Shown here one piece after another: positions 23,584-37,383 of a stretch of DNA of 64,000 bases; the first letter of the stretch is position 1, and each line of letters begins with the position of its first letter. The notes under the pieces were generated by a model. It saw only the letters and a program-made list of their open reading frames with translations, did not search any database and had not been told where the DNA came from. This DNA is from Limanda limanda (lineage: Eukaryota > Chordata > Actinopteri > Pleuronectiformes > Pleuronectidae): the NCBI RefSeq assembly GCF_963576545.1, contig NW_026870438.1, positions 992,001-1,056,000 on the forward strand, written 5' to 3'. A program made the translations under genes and the position numbers.

Positions 23584-26479
23584 CTAAATGGGGTAGCGCG
23601 CATCGATCGGTACCATCCTTGAGCTTCTCCGACTTTCGGAAGGGTTAGGGTTAGGGTTAGGGATGAAAGCACATAGGAGAAAGAGATATTCTTGAATAAC
23701 TTTTTTTGTGAAGGTCGGAGAGACTTGGAAAGTGGTTGCATCTGGACTAATTTGGGTCCTGCGGATCGATTGGTACCATCCCCGAGCTTGTACGACCTTC
23801 GGAAGAGGTCGACCGACGAAATTCCCCCAAATCTGAGGAGATATTCTTGAATAACTTTTTTTTTGAAGGTCGGAGAGACTTGCAAGTAGGCTCTACCCCC
23901 ACTAAATGGGGTAGCGCGCATCGATCGGTACCATCCTTGAGCTTCTCCGACTTTCGGAAGGGTTAGGGTTAGGGTTAGGGATGAAAGCACATAGGAGAAA
24001 GAGATATTCTTGAATAACTTTTTTTGTGAAGGTCGGAGAGACTTGCAAGTAGGCTCTACCCCCACTAAATGGGGTAGCGCGCATCGATCGGTACCATTCT
24101 TGAGCTTCTCCGACTTTCGGAAGGGTTAGGGTTAGGGTTAGGGATGAAAGCACATAGGAGAAAGAGATATTCTTGAATAACTTTTTTTGTGAAGGTCGGA
24201 GAGACTTGAAAAGTGGTTGCATCTGGACTAATTTGGGTCCTGCGGATCGATTGGTACCATCCCCGAGCTTGTACGACCTTCGGAAGAGGTCGACCGACGA
24301 AATTCCCCCAAATCTGAGGAGATATTCTTGAATAACTTTTTTTGTGAAGGTCGGAGAGACTTGCAAGTAGGCTCTACCCCCACTAAATGGGGTTGCGCGC
24401 ATCGATCGGTACCATCCTTGAGCTTCTCCGACTTTCGGAAGGGTTAGGGTTAGGGTTAGGGATGAAAGCACATAGGAGAAAGAGATATTCTTGAATAACT
24501 TTTTTTGTGAAGGTCGGAGAGACTTGCAAGTAGGCTCTACTCCCACTAAATGGGGTAGCGCGCATCGATCGGTACCATCTTTGAGCTTCTCCGACTTTCG
24601 GAAGGGTTAGGGTTAGGGTTAGGGATGAAAGCACATAGGAGAAAGAGATATTCTTGAATAACTTTTTTTGTGAAGGTCGGAGAGACTTGCAAGTAGGCTC
24701 TACCCCCACTAAATGGGGTAGCGCGCATCGATCGGTACCATCCTTGAGCTTCTCCGACTTTCGGAAGGGTTAGGGTTAGGGTTAGGGATGAAAGCACATA
24801 GGAGAAAGAGATATTCTTGAATAACTTTTTTTGTGAAGGTCGGAGAGACTTGGAAAGTGGTTGCATCTGGACTAATTTGGGTCCTGCGGATCGATTGGTA
24901 CCATGCCCGAGCTTGTACGACCTTCGGAAGAGGTCGACCGACGAAATTCCCCCAAATCTGAGGAGATATTCTTGAATAACTTTTTTTGTGAAGGTCGGAG
25001 AGACTTGCAAGTAGGCTCTACCCCCACTAAATGGGGTAGCGCGCATCGATCGGTACCATCCTTGAGCTTCTCCGACTTTCGGAAGGGTTAGGGTTAGGGT
25101 TAGGGATGAAAGCACATAGGAGAAAGAGATATTCTTGAATAACTTTTTTTGTGAAGGTCGGAGAGACTTGCAAGTAGGCTCTACCCCCACTAAATGGGGT
25201 AGCGCGCATCGATCGGTACCATCCTTGAGCTTCTCCGACTTTCGGAAGGGTTAGGGTTAGGGTTAGGGATGAAAGCACATAGGAGAAAGAGATATTCTTT
25301 AATAACTTTTTTTGTGAAGGTCGGAGAGACTTGCAAGTAGGCTCTACCCCCACTAAATGGGGTAGCGCGCATCGATCGGTACCATCCTTGAGCTTCTCCG
25401 ACTTTCGGAAGGGTTAGGGTTAGGGTTAGGGATGAAAGCACATAGGAGAAAGAGATATTCTTGAATAACTTTTTTTGTGAAGGTCGGAGAGACTTGCAAG
25501 TAGGCTCTACCCCCACTAAATGGGGTAGCGCGCATCGATCAGTACCATCCTTGAGCTTCTCCGACTTTCGGAAGGGTTAGGGTTAGGGTTAGGGATGAAA
25601 GCACATAGGAGAAAGAGATATTCTTGAATAACTTTTTTTGTGAAGGTCGGAGAGACTTGGAAAGTGGTTGCATCTGGACTAATTTGGGTCCTGCGGATCG
25701 ATTGGTACCATCCCCGAGCTTGTACGACCTTCGGAAGAGGTCGACCGACGAAATTCCCCCAAATCTGAGGAGATATTCTTGAATAACTTTTTTTGTGAAG
25801 GTCGGAGAGACTTGCAAGTAGGCTCTACCCCCACTAAATGGGGTTGCGCGCATCGATCGGTACCATCCTTGAGCTTCTCCGACTTTCGGAAGGGTTAGGG
25901 TTAGGGTTAGGGATGAAAGCACATAGGAGAAAGAGATATTCTTGAATAACTTTTTTTGTGAAGGTCGGAGAGACTTGCAAGTAGGCTCTACCCCCACTAA
26001 ATGGGGTAGCGCGCATCGATCGGTACCATCTTTGAGCTTCTCCGACTTTCGGAAGGGTTAGGGTTAGGGTTAGGGATGAAAGCACATAGGAGAAAGAGAT
26101 ATTCTTGAATAACTTTTTTTGTGAAGGTCGGAGAGACTTGCAAGTAGGCTCTACCCCCACTAAATGGGGTAGCGCGCATCGATCGGTACCATCCTTGAGC
26201 TTCTCCGACTTTCGGAAGGGTTAGGGTTAGGGATGAAAGCACATAGGAGAAAGAGATATTCTTGAATAACTTTTTTTGTGAAGGTCGGAGAGACTTGCAA
26301 GTAGGCTCTACCCCCACTAAATGGGGTAGCGCGCATCGATCGGTACCATCCTTGAGCTTCTCCGACTTTCGGAAGGGTTAGGGTTAGGGTTAGGGATGAA
26401 AGCACATAGGAGAAAGAGATATTCTTGAATAACTTTTTTTGTGAAGGTCGGAGAGACTTGCAAGTAGGCTCTACCCCCA
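23584..26479 (+). repeat. Mixed AB / A-run block
   Basis: Order: AB A (23584, 23902), AB A A (24065, 24383, 24546), AB A A A (24709, 25027, 25190, 25353), AB (25516), A A a A (25834, 25997, 26160, 26317). The B from 23584 has the nine-T variant near 23859. The unit from 24546 follows a CTACTCCC boundary. The unit at 25516 has CGATCAGTACC (A at 25541), which removes the GGTACC palindrome; the same change recurs near 27467, 28592, 30828 and 33559. Confidence 0.91.
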
Positions 26480-28892
26480 CTAAATGGGGTAGCGCGCATC
26501 GATCGGTACCATCCTTGAGCTTCTCCGACTTTCGGAAGGGTTAGGGTTAGGGTTAGGGATGAAAGCACATAGGAGAAAGAGATATTCTTGAATAACTTTT
26601 TTTGTGAAGGTCGGAGAGACTTGGAAAGTGGTTGCATCTGGACTAATTTGGGTCCTGCGGATCGATTGGTACCATCCCCGAGCTTGTACGACCTTCGGAA
26701 GAGGTCGACCGACGAAATTCCCCCAAATCTGAGGAGATATTCTTGAATAACTTTTTTTGTGAAGGTCGGAGAGACTTGCAAGTAGGCTCTACCCCCACTA
26801 AATGGGGTAGCGCGCATCGATCGGTACCATCCTTGAGCTTCTCCGACTTTCGGAAGGGTTAGGGTTAGGGTTAGGGATGAAAGCACATAGGAGGAAGAGA
26901 TATTCTTGAATAACTTTTTTTGTGAAGGTCGGAGAGACTTGGAAAGTGGTTGCATCTGGACTAATTTGGGTCCTGCAGATCGATTGGTACCATCCCCGAG
27001 CTTGTACGACCTTCGAAAGAGGTCGACCGACGAAATTCCCCCAAATCTGAGGAGATATTCTTGAATAACTTTTTTTGTGAAGGTCGGAGAGACTTGCAAG
27101 TAGGCTCTACCCCCACTAAATGGGGTTGCGCGCATCGATCGGTACCATCCTTGAGCTTCTCCGACTTTCGGAAGGGTTAGGGTTAGGGTTAGGGATGAAA
27201 GCACATAGGAGAAAGAGATATTCTTGAATAACTTTTTTTGTGAAGGTCGGAGAGACTTGCAAGTAGGCTCTACCCCCACTAAATGGGGTAGCGCGCATCG
27301 ATCGGTACCATCCTTGAGCTTCTCCGACTTTCGGAAGGGTTAGGGTTAGGGTTAGGGATGAAAGCACATAGGAGAAAGAGATATTCTTGAATAACTTTTT
27401 TTGTGAAGGTCGGAGAGACTTGCAAGTAGGCTCTACCCCCACTAAATGGGGTAGCGCGCATCGATCAGTACCATCCTTGAGCTTCTCCGACTTTCGGAAG
27501 GGTTAGGGTTAGGGTTAGGGATGAAAGCACATAGGAGAAAGAGATATTCTTGAATAACTTTTTTTGTGAAGGTCGGAGAGACTTGGAAAGTGGTTGCATC
27601 TGGACTAATTTGGGTCCTGCGGATCGATTGGTACCATCCCCGAGCTTGTACGACCTTCGGAAGAGGTCGACCGACGAAATTCCCCCAAATCTGAGGAGAT
27701 ATTCTTGAATAACTTTTTTTGTGAAGGTCGGAGAGACTTGCAAGTAGGCTCTACCCCCACTAAATGGGGTTGCGCGCATCGATCGGTACCATCCTTGAGC
27801 TTCTCCGACTTTCGGAAGGGTTAGGGTTAGGGTTAGGGATGAAAGCACATAGGAGAAAGAGATATTCTTGAATAACTTTTTTTGTGAAGGTCGGAGAGAC
27901 TTGCAAGTAGGCTTTACCCCCACTAAATGGGGAAGCGCGCATCGATCGGTACCATCCTTGAGCTTCTCCGACTTTCGGAAGGGTTAGGGTTAGGGTTAGG
28001 GATGAAAGCACATAGGAGGAAGAGATATTCTTGAATAACTTTTTTTGTGAAGGTCGGAGAGACTTGGAAAGTGGTTGCATCTGGACTAATTTGGGTCCTG
28101 CGGATCGATTGGTACCATCCCCGAGCTTGTACGACCTTCGAAAGAGGTCGACCGACGAAATTCCCCCAAATCTGAGGAGATATTCTTGAATAACTTTTTT
28201 TGTGAAGGTCGGAGAGACTTGCAAGTAGGCTCTACCCCCACTAAATGGGGTTGCGCGCATCGATCGGTACCATCCTTGAGCTTCTCCGACTTTCGGAAGG
28301 GTTAGGGTTAGGGTTAGGGATGAAAGCACATAGGAGAAAGAGATATTCTTGAATAACTTTTTTTGTGAAGGTCGGAGAGACTTGCAAGTAGGCTCTACCC
28401 CCACTAAATGGGGTAGCGCGCATCGATCGGTACCATCCTTGAGCTTCTCCGACTTTCGGAAGGGTTAGGGTTAGGGTTAGGGATGAAAGCACATAGGAGA
28501 AAGAGATATTCTTGAATAACTTTTTTTGTGAAGGTCGGAGAGACTTGCAAGTAGGCTCTACCCCCACTAAATGGGGTAGCGCGCATCGATCAGTACCATC
28601 CTTGAGCTTCTCCGACTTTCGGAAGGGTTAGGGTTAGGGTTAGGGATGAAAGCACATAGGAGAAAGAGATATTCTTGAATAACTTTTTTTGTGAAGGTCG
28701 GAGAGACTTGCAAGTAGGCTCTACCCCCACTAAATGGGGTAGCGCGCATCGATCGGTACCATCCTTGAGCTTCTCCGACTTTCGGAAGGGTTAGGGTTAG
28801 GGTTAGGGATGAAAGCACATAGGAGAAAGAGATATTCTTGAATAACTTTTTTTGTGAAGGTCGGAGAGACTTGCAAGTAGGCTCTACCCCCA
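26480..28892 (+). repeat. Mixed block ending in four A units
   Basis: Order: AB AB (26480, 26798), A A (27116, 27279), AB A (27442, 27760), AB (27923), A A A A (28241, 28404, 28567, 28730). From 27442 onward the order and private variants follow the block that starts at 22145, about 5.3 kb to the left. The units 27923 and 28241 have three telomeric copies where their counterparts 22626 and 22938 have two. Confidence 0.91.
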
Positions 28893-30802
28893 CTAAATGG
28901 GGTAGCGCGCATCGATCGGTACCATCCTTGAGCTTCTCCGACTTTCGGAAGGGTTAGGGTTAGGGTTAGGGATGAAAGCACATAGGAGAAAGAGATATTC
29001 TTGAATAACTTTTTTTGTGAAGGTCGGAGAGACTTGGAAAGTGGTTGCATCTGGACTAATTTGGGTCCTGCGGATCGATTGGTACCATCCCCGAGCTTGT
29101 ACGACCTTCGGAAGAGGTCGACCGACGAAATTCCCCCAAATCTGAGGAGATATTCTTGAATAACTTTTTTTTTGAAGGTCGGAGAGACTTGCAAGTAGGC
29201 TCTACCCCCACTAAATGGGGTAGCGCGCATCGATCGGTACCATCCTTGAGCTTCTCCGACTTTCGGAAGGGTTAGGGTTAGGGTTAGGGATGAAAGCACA
29301 TAGGAGAAAGAGATATTCTTGAATAACTTTTTTTGTGAAGGTCGGAGAGACTTGCAAGTAGGCTCTACCCCCACTAAATGGGGTAGCGCGCATCGATCGG
29401 TACCATCCTTGAGCTTCTCCGACTTTCGGAAGGGTTAGGGTTAGGGTTAGGGATGAAAGCACATAGGAGAAAGAGATATTCTTGAATAACTTTTTTTGTG
29501 AAGGTCGGAGAGACTTGGAAAGTGGTTGCATCTGGACTAATTTGGGTCCTGCGGATCGATTGGTACCATCCCCGAGCTTGTACGACCTTCGGAAGAGGTC
29601 GACCGACGAAATTCCCCCAAATCTGAGGAGATATTCTTGAATAACTTTTTTTGTGAAGGTCGGAGAGACTTGCAAGTAGGCTCTACCCCCACTAAATGGG
29701 GTTGCGCGCATCGATCGGTACCATTCTTGAGCTTCTCCGACTTTCGGAAGGGTTAGGGTTAGGGATGAAAGCACATAGGAGAAAGAGATATTCTTGAATA
29801 ACTTTTTTTGTGAAGGTCGGAGAGACTTGCAAGTAGGCTCTACCCCCACTAAATGGGGTAGCGCGCATCGATCGGTACCATCCCCGAGCTTGTACGACCT
29901 TCGGAAGAGGTCGACCGACGAAATTCCCCCAAATCTGAGGAGATATTCTTGAATAACTTTTTTTGTGAAGGTCGGAGAGACTTGCAAGTAGGCTCTACCC
30001 CCACTAAATGGGGTAGCGCGCATCGATCGGTACCATCCTTGAGCTTCTCCGACTTTCGGAAGGGTTAGGGTTAGGGTTAGGGATGAAAGCACATAGGAGA
30101 AAGAGATATTCTTGAATAACTTTTTTTGTGAAGGTCGGAGAGACTTGAAAAGTGGTTGCATCTGGACTAATTTGGGTCCTGCGGATCGATTGGTACCATC
30201 CCCGAGCTTGTACGACCTTCGGAAGAGGTCGACCGACGAAATTCCCCCAAATCTGAGGAGATATTCTTGAATAACTTTTTTTGTGAAGGTCGGAGAGACT
30301 TGCAAGTAGGCTCTACCCCCACTAAATGGGGTAGCACGCATCGATCGGTACCATCCTTGAGCTTCTCCGACTTTCGGAAGGGTTAGGGTTAGGGTTAGGG
30401 ATGAAAGCACATAGGAGAAAGAGATATTCTTGAATAACTTTTTTTGTGAAGGTCGGAGAGACTTGCAAGTAGGCTCTACCCCCACTAAATGGGGTAGCGC
30501 GCATCGATCGGTACCATCCTTGAGCTTCTCCGACTTTCGGAAGGGTTAGGGTTAGGGTTAGGGATGAAAGCACATAGGAGAAAGAGATATTCTTGAATAA
30601 CTTTTTTTGTGAAGGTCGGAGAGACTTGGAAAGTGGTTGCATCTGGACTAATTTGGGTCCTGCGGATCGATTGGTACCATCCCCGAGCTTGTACGACCTT
30701 CGGAAGAGGTCGACCGACGAAATTCCCCCAAATCTGAGGAGATATTCTTGAATAACTTTTTTTGTGAAGGTCGGAGAGACTTGCAAGTAGGCTCTACCCC
30801 CA
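28893..30802 (+). repeat. Block containing the hybrid monomer
   Basis: Order: AB A (28893, 29211), AB a (29374, 29692), hybrid (29849), AB A (30004, 30322), AB (30485). The B from 28893 carries the nine-T variant near 29171 and is the counterpart of the one near 23859. The unit following the B of the 30004 dimer reads GGGGTAGCACGC near 30335. Confidence 0.92.
29849..30003 (+). repeat. Hybrid A/B monomer (155 bp)
   Basis: This unit starts as A (CTAAATGGGGTAGCGCGCATC) and continues as B (CCCGAGCTTGTACG, GGTCGACCGACG), with no telomeric tract. The last A-diagnostic base is C at 29873 and the first B-diagnostic base is C at 29884. The switch therefore lies in the 10 shared bases 29874-29883, which are the GGTACC palindrome plus ATCC. 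It is the only such hybrid among about 400 monomers. Homologous unequal crossover or conversion between A and B paralogues is the simple explanation. The length equals that of B, so the join kept the alignment register. Confidence 0.95.
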
Positions 30803-33800
30803 CTAAATGGGGTTGCGCGCATCGATCAGTACCATCCTTGAGCTTCTCCGACTTTCGGAAGGGTTAGGGTTAGGGTTAGGGATGAAAGCACATAGGAGAA
30901 AGAGATATTCTTGAATAACTTTTTTTGTGAAGGTCGGAGAGACTTGCAAGTAGGCTCTACCCCCACTAAATGGGGTAACGCGCATCGATCGGTACCATCC
31001 TTGAGCTTTTCCGACTTTCGGAAGGGTTAGGGTTAGGGTTAGGGATGAAAGCACATAGGAGAAAGAGATATTCTTGAATAACTTTTTTTGTGAAGGTCGG
31101 AGAGACTTGCAAGTAGGCTCTACCCCCACTAAATGGGGTAGCGCGCATCGATCGGTACCATCCTTGAGCTTCTCCGACTTTCGGAAGGGTTAGGGTTAGG
31201 GTTAGGGATGAAAGCACATAGGAGAAAGAGATATTCTTGAATAACTTTTTTTGTGAAGGTCGGAGAGACTTGGAAAGTGGTTGCATCTGGACTAATTTGG
31301 GTCCTGCGGATCGATTGGTACCATCCCCGAGCTTGTACGACCTTCGGAAGAGGTCGACCGACGAAATTCCCCCAAATCTGAGGAGATATTCTTGAATAAC
31401 TTTTTTTGTGAAGGTCGGAGAGACTTGCAGGTAGGCTCTACCCCCACTAAATGGGGTAGCGCGCATCGATCGGTACCATCCTTGAGCTTCTCCGACTTTC
31501 GGAAGGGTTAGGGTTAGGGTTAGGGATGAAAGCACATAGGAGAAAGAGATATTCTTGAATAACTTTTTTTGTGAAGGTCGGAGAGACTTGCAAGTAGGCT
31601 TTACCCCCACTAAATGGGGTAGCGCGCATCGATCGGTACCATCCTTGAGCTTCTCCGACTTTCGGAAGGGTTAGGGTTAGGGTTAGGGATGAAAGCACAT
31701 AGGAGAAAGAGATATTCTTGAATAACTTTTTTTGTGAAGGTCGGAGAGACTTGCAAGTAGGCTCTACCCCCACTAAATGGGGTAGCGCGCATCGATCGGT
31801 ACCATCCTTGAGCTTCTCCGACTTTCGGAAGGGTTAGGGTTAGGGTTAGGGATGAAAGCACATAGGAGAAAGAGATATTCTTGAATAACTTTTTTTGTGA
31901 AGGTCGGAGAGACTTGGAAAGTGGTTGCATCTGGACTAATTTGGGTCCTGCGGATCGATTGGTACCATCCCCGAGCTTGTACGACCTTCGGAAGAGGTCG
32001 ACCGACGAAATTCCCCCAAATCTGAGGAGATATTCTTGAATAACTTTTTTTGTGAAGGTCGGAGAGACTTGCAAGTAGGCTCTACCCCCACTAAATGGGG
32101 TAGCGCGCATCGATCGGTACCATCCTTGAGCTTCTCCGACTTTCGGAAGGGTTAGGGTTAGGGTTAGGGATGAAAGCACATAGGAGAAAGAGATATTCTT
32201 GAATAACTTTTTTTGTGAAGGTCGGAGAGACTTGAAAAGTGGTTGCATCTGGACTAATTTGGGTCCTGCGGATCGATTGGTACCATCCCCGAGCTTGTAC
32301 GACCTTCGGAAGAGGTCGACCGACGAAATTCCCCCAAATCTGAGGAGATATTCTTGAATAACTTTTTTTGTGAAGGTCGGAGAGACTTGCAAGTAGGCTC
32401 TACCCCCACTAAATGGGGTTGCGCGCATCGATCGGTACCATCCTTGAGCTTCTCCGACTTTCGGAAGGGTTAGGGTTAGGGTTAGGGATGAAAGCACATA
32501 GGAGAAAGAGATATTCTTGAATAACTTTTTTTGTGAAGGTCGGAGAGACTTGCAAGTAGGCTCTACTCCCACTAAATGGGGTAGCGCGCATCGATCGGTA
32601 CCATCCTTGAGCTTCTCCGACTTTCGGAAGGGTTAGGGTTAGGGTTAGGGATGAAAGCACATAGGAGAAAGAGATATTCTTGAATAACTTTTTTTGTGAA
32701 GGTCGGAGAGACTTGCAAGTAGGCTCTACCCCCACTAAATGGGGTAGCGCGCATCGATCGGTACCATCCTTGAGCTTCTCCGACTTTCGGAAGGGTTAGG
32801 GTTAGGGTTAGGGATGAAAGCACATAGGAGAAAGAGATATTCTTGAATAACTTTTTTTGTGAAGGTCGGAGAGACTTGAAAAGTGGTTGCATCTGGACTA
32901 ATTTGGGTCCTGCGGATCGATTGGTACCATCCCCGAGCTTGTACGACCTTCGGAAGAGGTCGACCGACGAAATTCCCCCAAATCTGAGGAGATATTCTTG
33001 AATAACTTTTTTTGTGAAGGTCGGAGAGACTTGCAAGTAGGCTCTACCCCCACTAAATGGGGTTGCGCGCATCGATCGGTACCATCCTTGAGCTTCTCCG
33101 ACTTTCGGAAGGGTTAGGGTTAGGGTTAGGGATGAAAGCACATAGGAGAAAGAGATATTCTTGAATAACTTTTTTTGTGAAGGTCGGAGAGACTTGCAAG
33201 TAGGCTCTACCCCCACTAAATGGGGTAGCGCGCATCGATCGGTACCATCCTTGAGCTTCTCCGACTTTCGGAAGGGTTAGGGTTAGGGTTAGGGATGAAA
33301 GCACATAGGAGAAAGAGATATTCTTGAATAACTTTTTTTGTGAAGGTCGGAGAGACTTGGAAAGTGGTTGCATCTGGACTAATTTGGGTCCTGCGGATCG
33401 ATTGGTACCATCCCCGAGCTTGTACGACCTTCGGAAGAGGTCGACCGACGAAATTCCCCCAAATCTGAGGAGATATTCTTGAATAACTTTTTTTGTGAAG
33501 GTCGGAGAGACTTGCAAGTAGGCTCTACCCCCACTAAATAGGGTTGCGCGCATCGATCAGTACCATCCTTGAGCTTCTCCGACTTTCGGAAGGGTTAGGG
33601 TTAGGGTTAGGGATGAAAGCACATAGGAGAAAGAGATATTCTTGAATAACTTTTTTTGTGAAGGTCGGAGAGACTTGCAAGTAGGCTCTACCCCCACTAA
33701 ATGGGGTAACGCACATCGATCGGTACCATCCTTGAGCTTCTCCGACTTTCGGAAGGGTTAGGGTTAGGGTTAGGGATGAAAGCACATAGGAGAAAGAGAT

Positions 33801-33859
33801 ATTCTTGAATAACTTTTTTTGTGAAGGTCGGAGAGACTTGCAAGTAGGCTCTACCCCCA
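30803..33859 (+). repeat. Mixed AB / AA block
   Basis: Order: A A (30803, 30966), AB (31129), A A (31447, 31610), AB AB (31773, 32091), A A (32409, 32572), AB A (32735, 33053), AB A A (33216, 33534, 33697). All telomeric tracts have three copies. The unit starting at 33534 reads CTAAATAGGGTTG, one of very few units with a broken GGGG. Changes at AGTACC near 30828 and 33559 and GGGGTAACGC near 30977 and 33708 recur about 2.73 kb apart, marking another duplicated segment. Confidence 0.9.
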
Positions 33860-36800
33860 CTAAATGGGGTAGCACGCATCGATCGGTACCATCCTTGAGC
33901 TTCTCCGACTTTCGGAAGGGTTAGGGTTAGGGTTAGGGATGAAAGCACATAGGAGAAAGAGATATTCTTGAATAACTTTTTTTGTGAAGGTCGGAGAGAC
34001 TTGGAAAGTGGTTGCATCTGGACTAATTTGGGTCCTGCGGATCGATTGGTACCATCCCCGAGCTTGTACGACCTTCGGAAGAGGTCGACCGACGAAATTC
34101 CCCCAAATCTGAGGAGATATTCTTGAATAACTTTTTTTGTGAAGGTCGGAGAGACTTGCAGGTAGGCTCTACCCCCACTAAATGGGGTAGCGCGCATCGA
34201 TCGGTACCATCCTTGAGCTTCTCCGACTTTCGGAAGGGTTAGGGTTAGGGTTAGGGATGAAAGCACATAGGAGAAAGAGATATTCTTGAATAACTTTTTT
34301 TGTGAAGGTCGGAGAGACTTGCAAGTAGGCTCTACCCCCACTAAATGGGGTAGCGCGCATCGATCGGTACCATCCTTGAGCTTCTCCGACTTTCGGAAGG
34401 GTTAGGGTTAGGGTTAGGGATGAAAGCACATAGGAGAAAGAGATATTCTTGAATAACTTTTTTTGTGAAGGTCGGAGAGACTTGGAAAGTGGTTGCATCT
34501 GGACTAATTTGGGTCCTGCGGATCGATTGGTACCATCCCCGAGCTTGTACGACCTTCGGAAGAGGTCGACCGACGAAATTCCCCCAAATCTGAGGAGATA
34601 TTCTTGAATAACTTTTTTTGTGAAGGTCGGAGAGACTTGCAGGTAGGCTCTACCCCCACTAAATGGGGTAGCGCGCATCGATCGGTACCATCCTTGAGCT
34701 TTTCCGACTTTCGGAAGGGTTAGGGTTAGGGTTAGGGATGAAAGCACATAGGAGAAAGAGATATTCTTGAATAACTTTTTTTGTGAAGGTCGGAGAGACT
34801 TGCAAGTAGGCTCTACCCCCACTAAATGGGGTAGCGCGCATCGATCGGTACCATCCTTGAGCTTCTCCGACTTTCGGAAGGGTTAGGGTTAGGGTTAGGG
34901 ATGAAAGCACATAGGAGAAAGAGATATTCTTGAATAACTTTTTTTGTGAAGGTCGGAGAGACTTGGAAAGTGGTTGCATCTGGACTAATTTGGGTCCTGC
35001 GGATCGATTGGTACCATCCCCGAGCTTGTACGACCTTCGGAAGAGGTCGACCGACGAAATTCCCCCAAATCTGAGGAGATATTCTTGAATAACTTTTTTT
35101 GTGAAGGTCGGAGAGACTTGCAAGTAGGCTCTACCCCCACTAAATGGGGTAGCGTGCATCGATCGGTACCATCCTTGAGCTTCTCCGACTTTCGGAAGGG
35201 TTAGGGTTAGGGTTAGGGATGAAAGCACATAGGAGAAAGAGATATTCTTGAATAACTTTTTTTGTGAAGGTCGGAGAGACTTGCAAGTAGGCTCTACCCC
35301 CACTAAATGGGGTAGCGCGCATCGATCGGTACCATCCTTGAGCTTCTCCGACTTTCGGAAGGGTTAGGGTTAGGGTTAGGGATGAAAGCACATAGGAGAA
35401 AGAGATATTCTTGAATAACTTTTTTTGTGAAGGTCGGAGAGACTTGGAAAGTGGTTGCATCTGGACTAATTTGGGTCCTGCGGATCGATTGGTACCATCC
35501 CCGAGCTTGTACGACCTTCGGAAGAGGTCGACCGACGAAATTCCCCCAAATCTGAGGAGATATTCTTGAATAACTTTTTTTGTGAAGGTCGGAGAGACTT
35601 GCAAGTAGGCTCTACCCCCACTAAATGGGGTAGCGCGCATCGATCGGTACCATCCTTGAGCTTCTCCGACTTTCGGAAGGGTTAGGGTTAGGGATGAAAG
35701 CACATAGGAGAAAGAGATATTCTTGAATAACTTTTTTTGTGAAGGTCGGAGAGACTTGCAAGTAGGCTCTACCCCCACTAAATGGGGTAGTGCGCATCGA
35801 ACGGTACCATCCTTGAGCTTCTCCGACTTTCGGAAGGGTTAGGGTTAGGGTTAGGGATGAAAGCACATAGGAGAAAGAGATATTCTTGAATAACTTTTTT
35901 TGTGAAGGTCGGAGAGACTTGGAAAGTGGTTGCATCTGGACTAATTTGGGTCCTGCGGATCGATTGGTACCATCCCCGAGCTTGTACGACCTTCGGAAGA
36001 GGTCGACCGACGAAATTCCCCCAAATCTGAGGAGATATTCTTGAATAACTTTTTTTGTGAAGGTCGGAGAGACTTGCAAGTAGGCTCTACCCCCACTAAA
36101 TGGGGTAGCGCGCATCGATCGGTACCATCCTTGAGCTTCTCCGACTTTCGGAAGGGTTAGGGTTAGGGTTAGGGATGAAAGCACATAGGAGAAAGAGATA
36201 TTCTTGAATAACTTTTTTTGTGAAGGTCGGAGAGACTTGCAAGTAGGCTCTACCCCCACTAAATGGGGTAGCGCGCATCGATCGGTACCATCCTTGAGCT
36301 TCTCCGACTTTCGGAAGGGTTAGGGTTAGGGTTAGGGATGAAAGCACATAGGAGAAAGAGATATTCTTGAATAACTTTTTTTGTGAAGGTCGGAGAGACT
36401 TGAAAAGTGGTTGCATCTGGACTAATTTGGGTCCTGCGGATCGATTGGTACCATCCCCGAGCTTGTACGACCTTCGGAAGAGGTTGACCGACGAAATTCC
36501 CCCAAATCTGAGGAGATATTCTTGAATAACTTTTTTTGTGAAGGTCGGAGAGACTTGCAAGTAGGCTCTACCCCCACTAAATGGGGTTGCGCGCATCGAT
36601 CGGTACCATCCTTGAGCTTCTCCGACTTTCGGAAGGGTTAGGGTTAGGGTTAGGGATGAAAGCACATAGGAGAAAGAGATATTCTTGAATAACTTTTTTT
36701 GTGAAGGTCGGAGAGACTTGCAAGTAGGCTGTACCCCCACTAAATGGGGTAGCGCGCATCGATCGGTACCATCCTTGAGCTTCTCCGACTTTCGGAAGGG

Positions 36801-37383
36801 TTAGGGTTAGGGTTAGGGATGAAAGCACATAGGAGAAAGAGATATTCTTGAATAACTTTTTTTGTGAAGGTCGGAGAGACTTGAAAAGTGGTTGCATCTG
36901 GACTAATTTGGGTCCTGCGGATCGATTGGTACCATCCCCGAGCTTGTACGACCTTCGGAAGAGGTCGACCGACGAAATTCCCCCAAATCTGAGGAGATAT
37001 TCTTGAATAACTTTTTTTGTGAAGGTCGGAGAGACTTGCAAGTAGGCTGTACCCCCACTAAATGGGGTTGCGCGCATCGATCGGTACCATCCTTGAGCTT
37101 CTCCGACTTTCGGAAGGGTTAGGGTTAGGGTTAGGGATGAAAGCACATAGGAGAAAGAGATATTCTTGAATAACTTTTTTTGTGAAGGTCGGAGAGACTT
37201 GCAAGTAGGCTCTACTCCCACTAAATGGGGTAGCGCGCATCGATCGGTACCATCCTTGAGCTTCTCCGACTTTCGGAAGGGTTAGGGTTAGGGTTAGGGA
37301 TGAAAGCACATAGGAGAAAGAGATATTCTTGAATAACTTTTTTTGTGAAGGTCGGAGAGACTTGCAAGTAGGCTCTACCCCCA
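33860..37383 (+). repeat. Seven tandem AB-A trimers (481 bp) plus one A
   Basis: Trimers start at 33860, 34341, 34822, 35303, 35778, 36259 and 36740. Each is AB followed by A (481 bp), except the fourth, which ends in a two-copy unit (475 bp). A final A lies at 37221-37383. This is the most regular trimeric stretch in the window. Private changes are scattered: GCAGGTAGG near 34161 and 34641, AGCGTGCATC at 35155, CGAACGGTACC near 35801 and GGTTGACC at 36485. They show that the trimers have begun to diverge. Confidence 0.93.
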
